Positions 5,092 to 5,668 of a stretch of 5,668 bases of DNA are shown here, in pieces. The DNA comes from an uncultured Eubacteriales bacterium (GTDB taxonomy: Bacteria; Bacillota_A; Clostridia; Christensenellales; Aristaeellaceae). The DNA lies in assembly GCA_944333375.1 (NCBI GenBank), contig CALVKX010000134.1, positions 1 to 5,668 on the forward strand. The letters run 5' to 3'. The notes below the pieces were generated by a model, which did no database searches, was not told the origin of the DNA, and saw nothing but the letters and a program-made list of their open reading frames with translations. How positions within the stretch are numbered: position 1 is the stretch's first letter; every line of letters begins with the position of its first letter. A program made the position numbers and the translations under genes.

Positions 5092-5668
5092 TTACCTCTT
5101 TTCAAACACGCGCAGCTTGGCGCTGCGCGCGCGGGGATTGGCCGCTGTTTCCCCGGCCGAGGGCTTGACCGCGCCGCCCGCCAGCACGCGGCCCAGCGGC
5201 TTTTTGCCGCAGGTGCACACGGGGGCCCTGGGCGGGCAGGTGCAGGGGTTTTGCAGCTCGCGGAAGGTGTTTTTCACGATCCGGTCCTCCAGCGAGTGAA
5301 AGGTGATGACCAGCAGCCGCCCGCCGGGCGCCAGCAGGTCCACCAGGTCGCGCAGGGCCTGCCTGAGCGGGTCCAGCTCGTCGTTGAGCGCGATGCGCAC
5401 GGCCTGAAACGTACGGCGCGCGGGATGGCCGTCGTCCCTGCGGCGCACGGCTTTGGGAATGGCCGCGTCCACCACGGCCACCAGATCGCCCGTGGTGAGG
5501 ATGGGCGCCTTCGCCCGCCGCTCCACGAAGATTTGCGCGATGCGCGCGGCCCATTTTTCCTCGCCGTACTCGGTGAGGATGCGGCGAAACGCCTCCTGCG
5601 AGATCCCGGCCAGGTATTCCGCGGCCGTGGGGCCCTGGGAAGGGTCCATGCGCATATCCAGCGGCGCG
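5092..5668 (-). CDS. rsmH: 16S rRNA (cytosine-1402-N4)-methyltransferase RsmH (MraW), N-terminus outside the window
   Basis: The visible 191 residues are the C-terminal part of a protein normally about 310 long. The frame continues to the right edge through the codons for A-P-L-D ahead of the first ATG at 5655, so that ATG is internal. Diagnostic stretches are LDMRMD at the edge, YGEEKWAARIAQIFVERR, FQAVRIALNDEL, APGGRLLVITFHSLEDR and the cysteine-bearing CTCPPRAPVCTCGKKP. RsmH adds the N4-methyl group to the base of C1402, while RsmI methylates its ribose. The main SAM-binding glycine loop is in the missing part. In most bacteria the next gene is ftsL of the division/cell-wall cluster; here it is rsmI after 3 nt. 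Confidence 0.97.
   Translation of the reverse strand, partial: APLDMRMDPSQGPTAAEYLAGISQEAFRRILTEYGEEKWAARIAQIFVERRAKAPILTTGDLVAVVDAAIPKAVRRRDDGHPARRTFQAVRIALNDELDPLRQALRDLVDLLAPGGRLLVITFHSLEDRIVKNTFRELQNPCTCPPRAPVCTCGKKPLGRVLAGGAVKPSAGETAANPRARSAKLRVFEKR

Noticed and set aside
5092..5655. rsmH read as a complete short gene starting at 5655
   Set aside because: The frame continues to the window edge with family-consistent residues (A-P-L-D before M-R-M-D), and two-fifths of the normal length is missing. It is cut by the window, not truncated.

Overview
The window is about 5.7 kb of GC-rich (low to mid 60s % by eye), densely packed bacterial chromosome. Six or seven genes run on the minus strand, and the tail of one plus-strand gene enters at the left edge. 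Several features point to a GC-rich Clostridia-like member of the Bacillota: strong GGAGG-type ribosome-binding sites, an exported lipoprotein foldase of the PrsA/SurA_N-parvulin kind, a Gram-positive-type exonuclease III, and an RsmH with a Cys-rich insert of the CxCPP...CxCGKKP style. This placement is inference; there is no rRNA or other marker in the window. I see no tRNA, rRNA, CRISPR array, insertion sequence or phage gene.

Layout in transcription order (right to left). (1) The 3' two-thirds of rsmH runs off the right edge. It is followed after 3 nt by rsmI, which overlaps by 8 bp a short-chain dehydrogenase/reductase (SDR). RsmH and RsmI methylate the same 16S rRNA nucleotide, C1402, so this is a functionally coherent pair. 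(2) A 96-bp gap (3267-3362) holds nested inverted repeats and a probable extended -10 promoter. It precedes a tightly coupled trio: exonuclease III (xth/exoA), a YfcE-type metallophosphoesterase and a PaaI-type hotdog thioesterase. These are joined by two ATGA stop-start overlaps. (3) An 86-bp gap (1452-1538) carries a perfect TATAAT promoter with a palindrome at the predicted start site. It precedes a 454-residue, very acidic, lipid-anchored parvulin foldase. (4) Right after the foldase lies a strong GC-rich hairpin with flanking A and T runs. It sits between the foldase and a converging plus-strand reading frame that ends at 39, so it probably terminates both.

No convincing terminator separates the three minus-strand groups, so read-through from rsmH down to the foldase is possible, with the two internal promoters adding independent expression. 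Most of this is housekeeping: rRNA modification, DNA repair, small-molecule hydrolases and protein folding outside the membrane. I do not see a clear new defence or mobile system. The points most worth a second look are the rsmH-rsmI pairing outside the usual cell-division gene order, a long predicted coiled-coil hairpin inserted inside the parvulin domain, and the nested inverted repeat that encloses the xth promoter.
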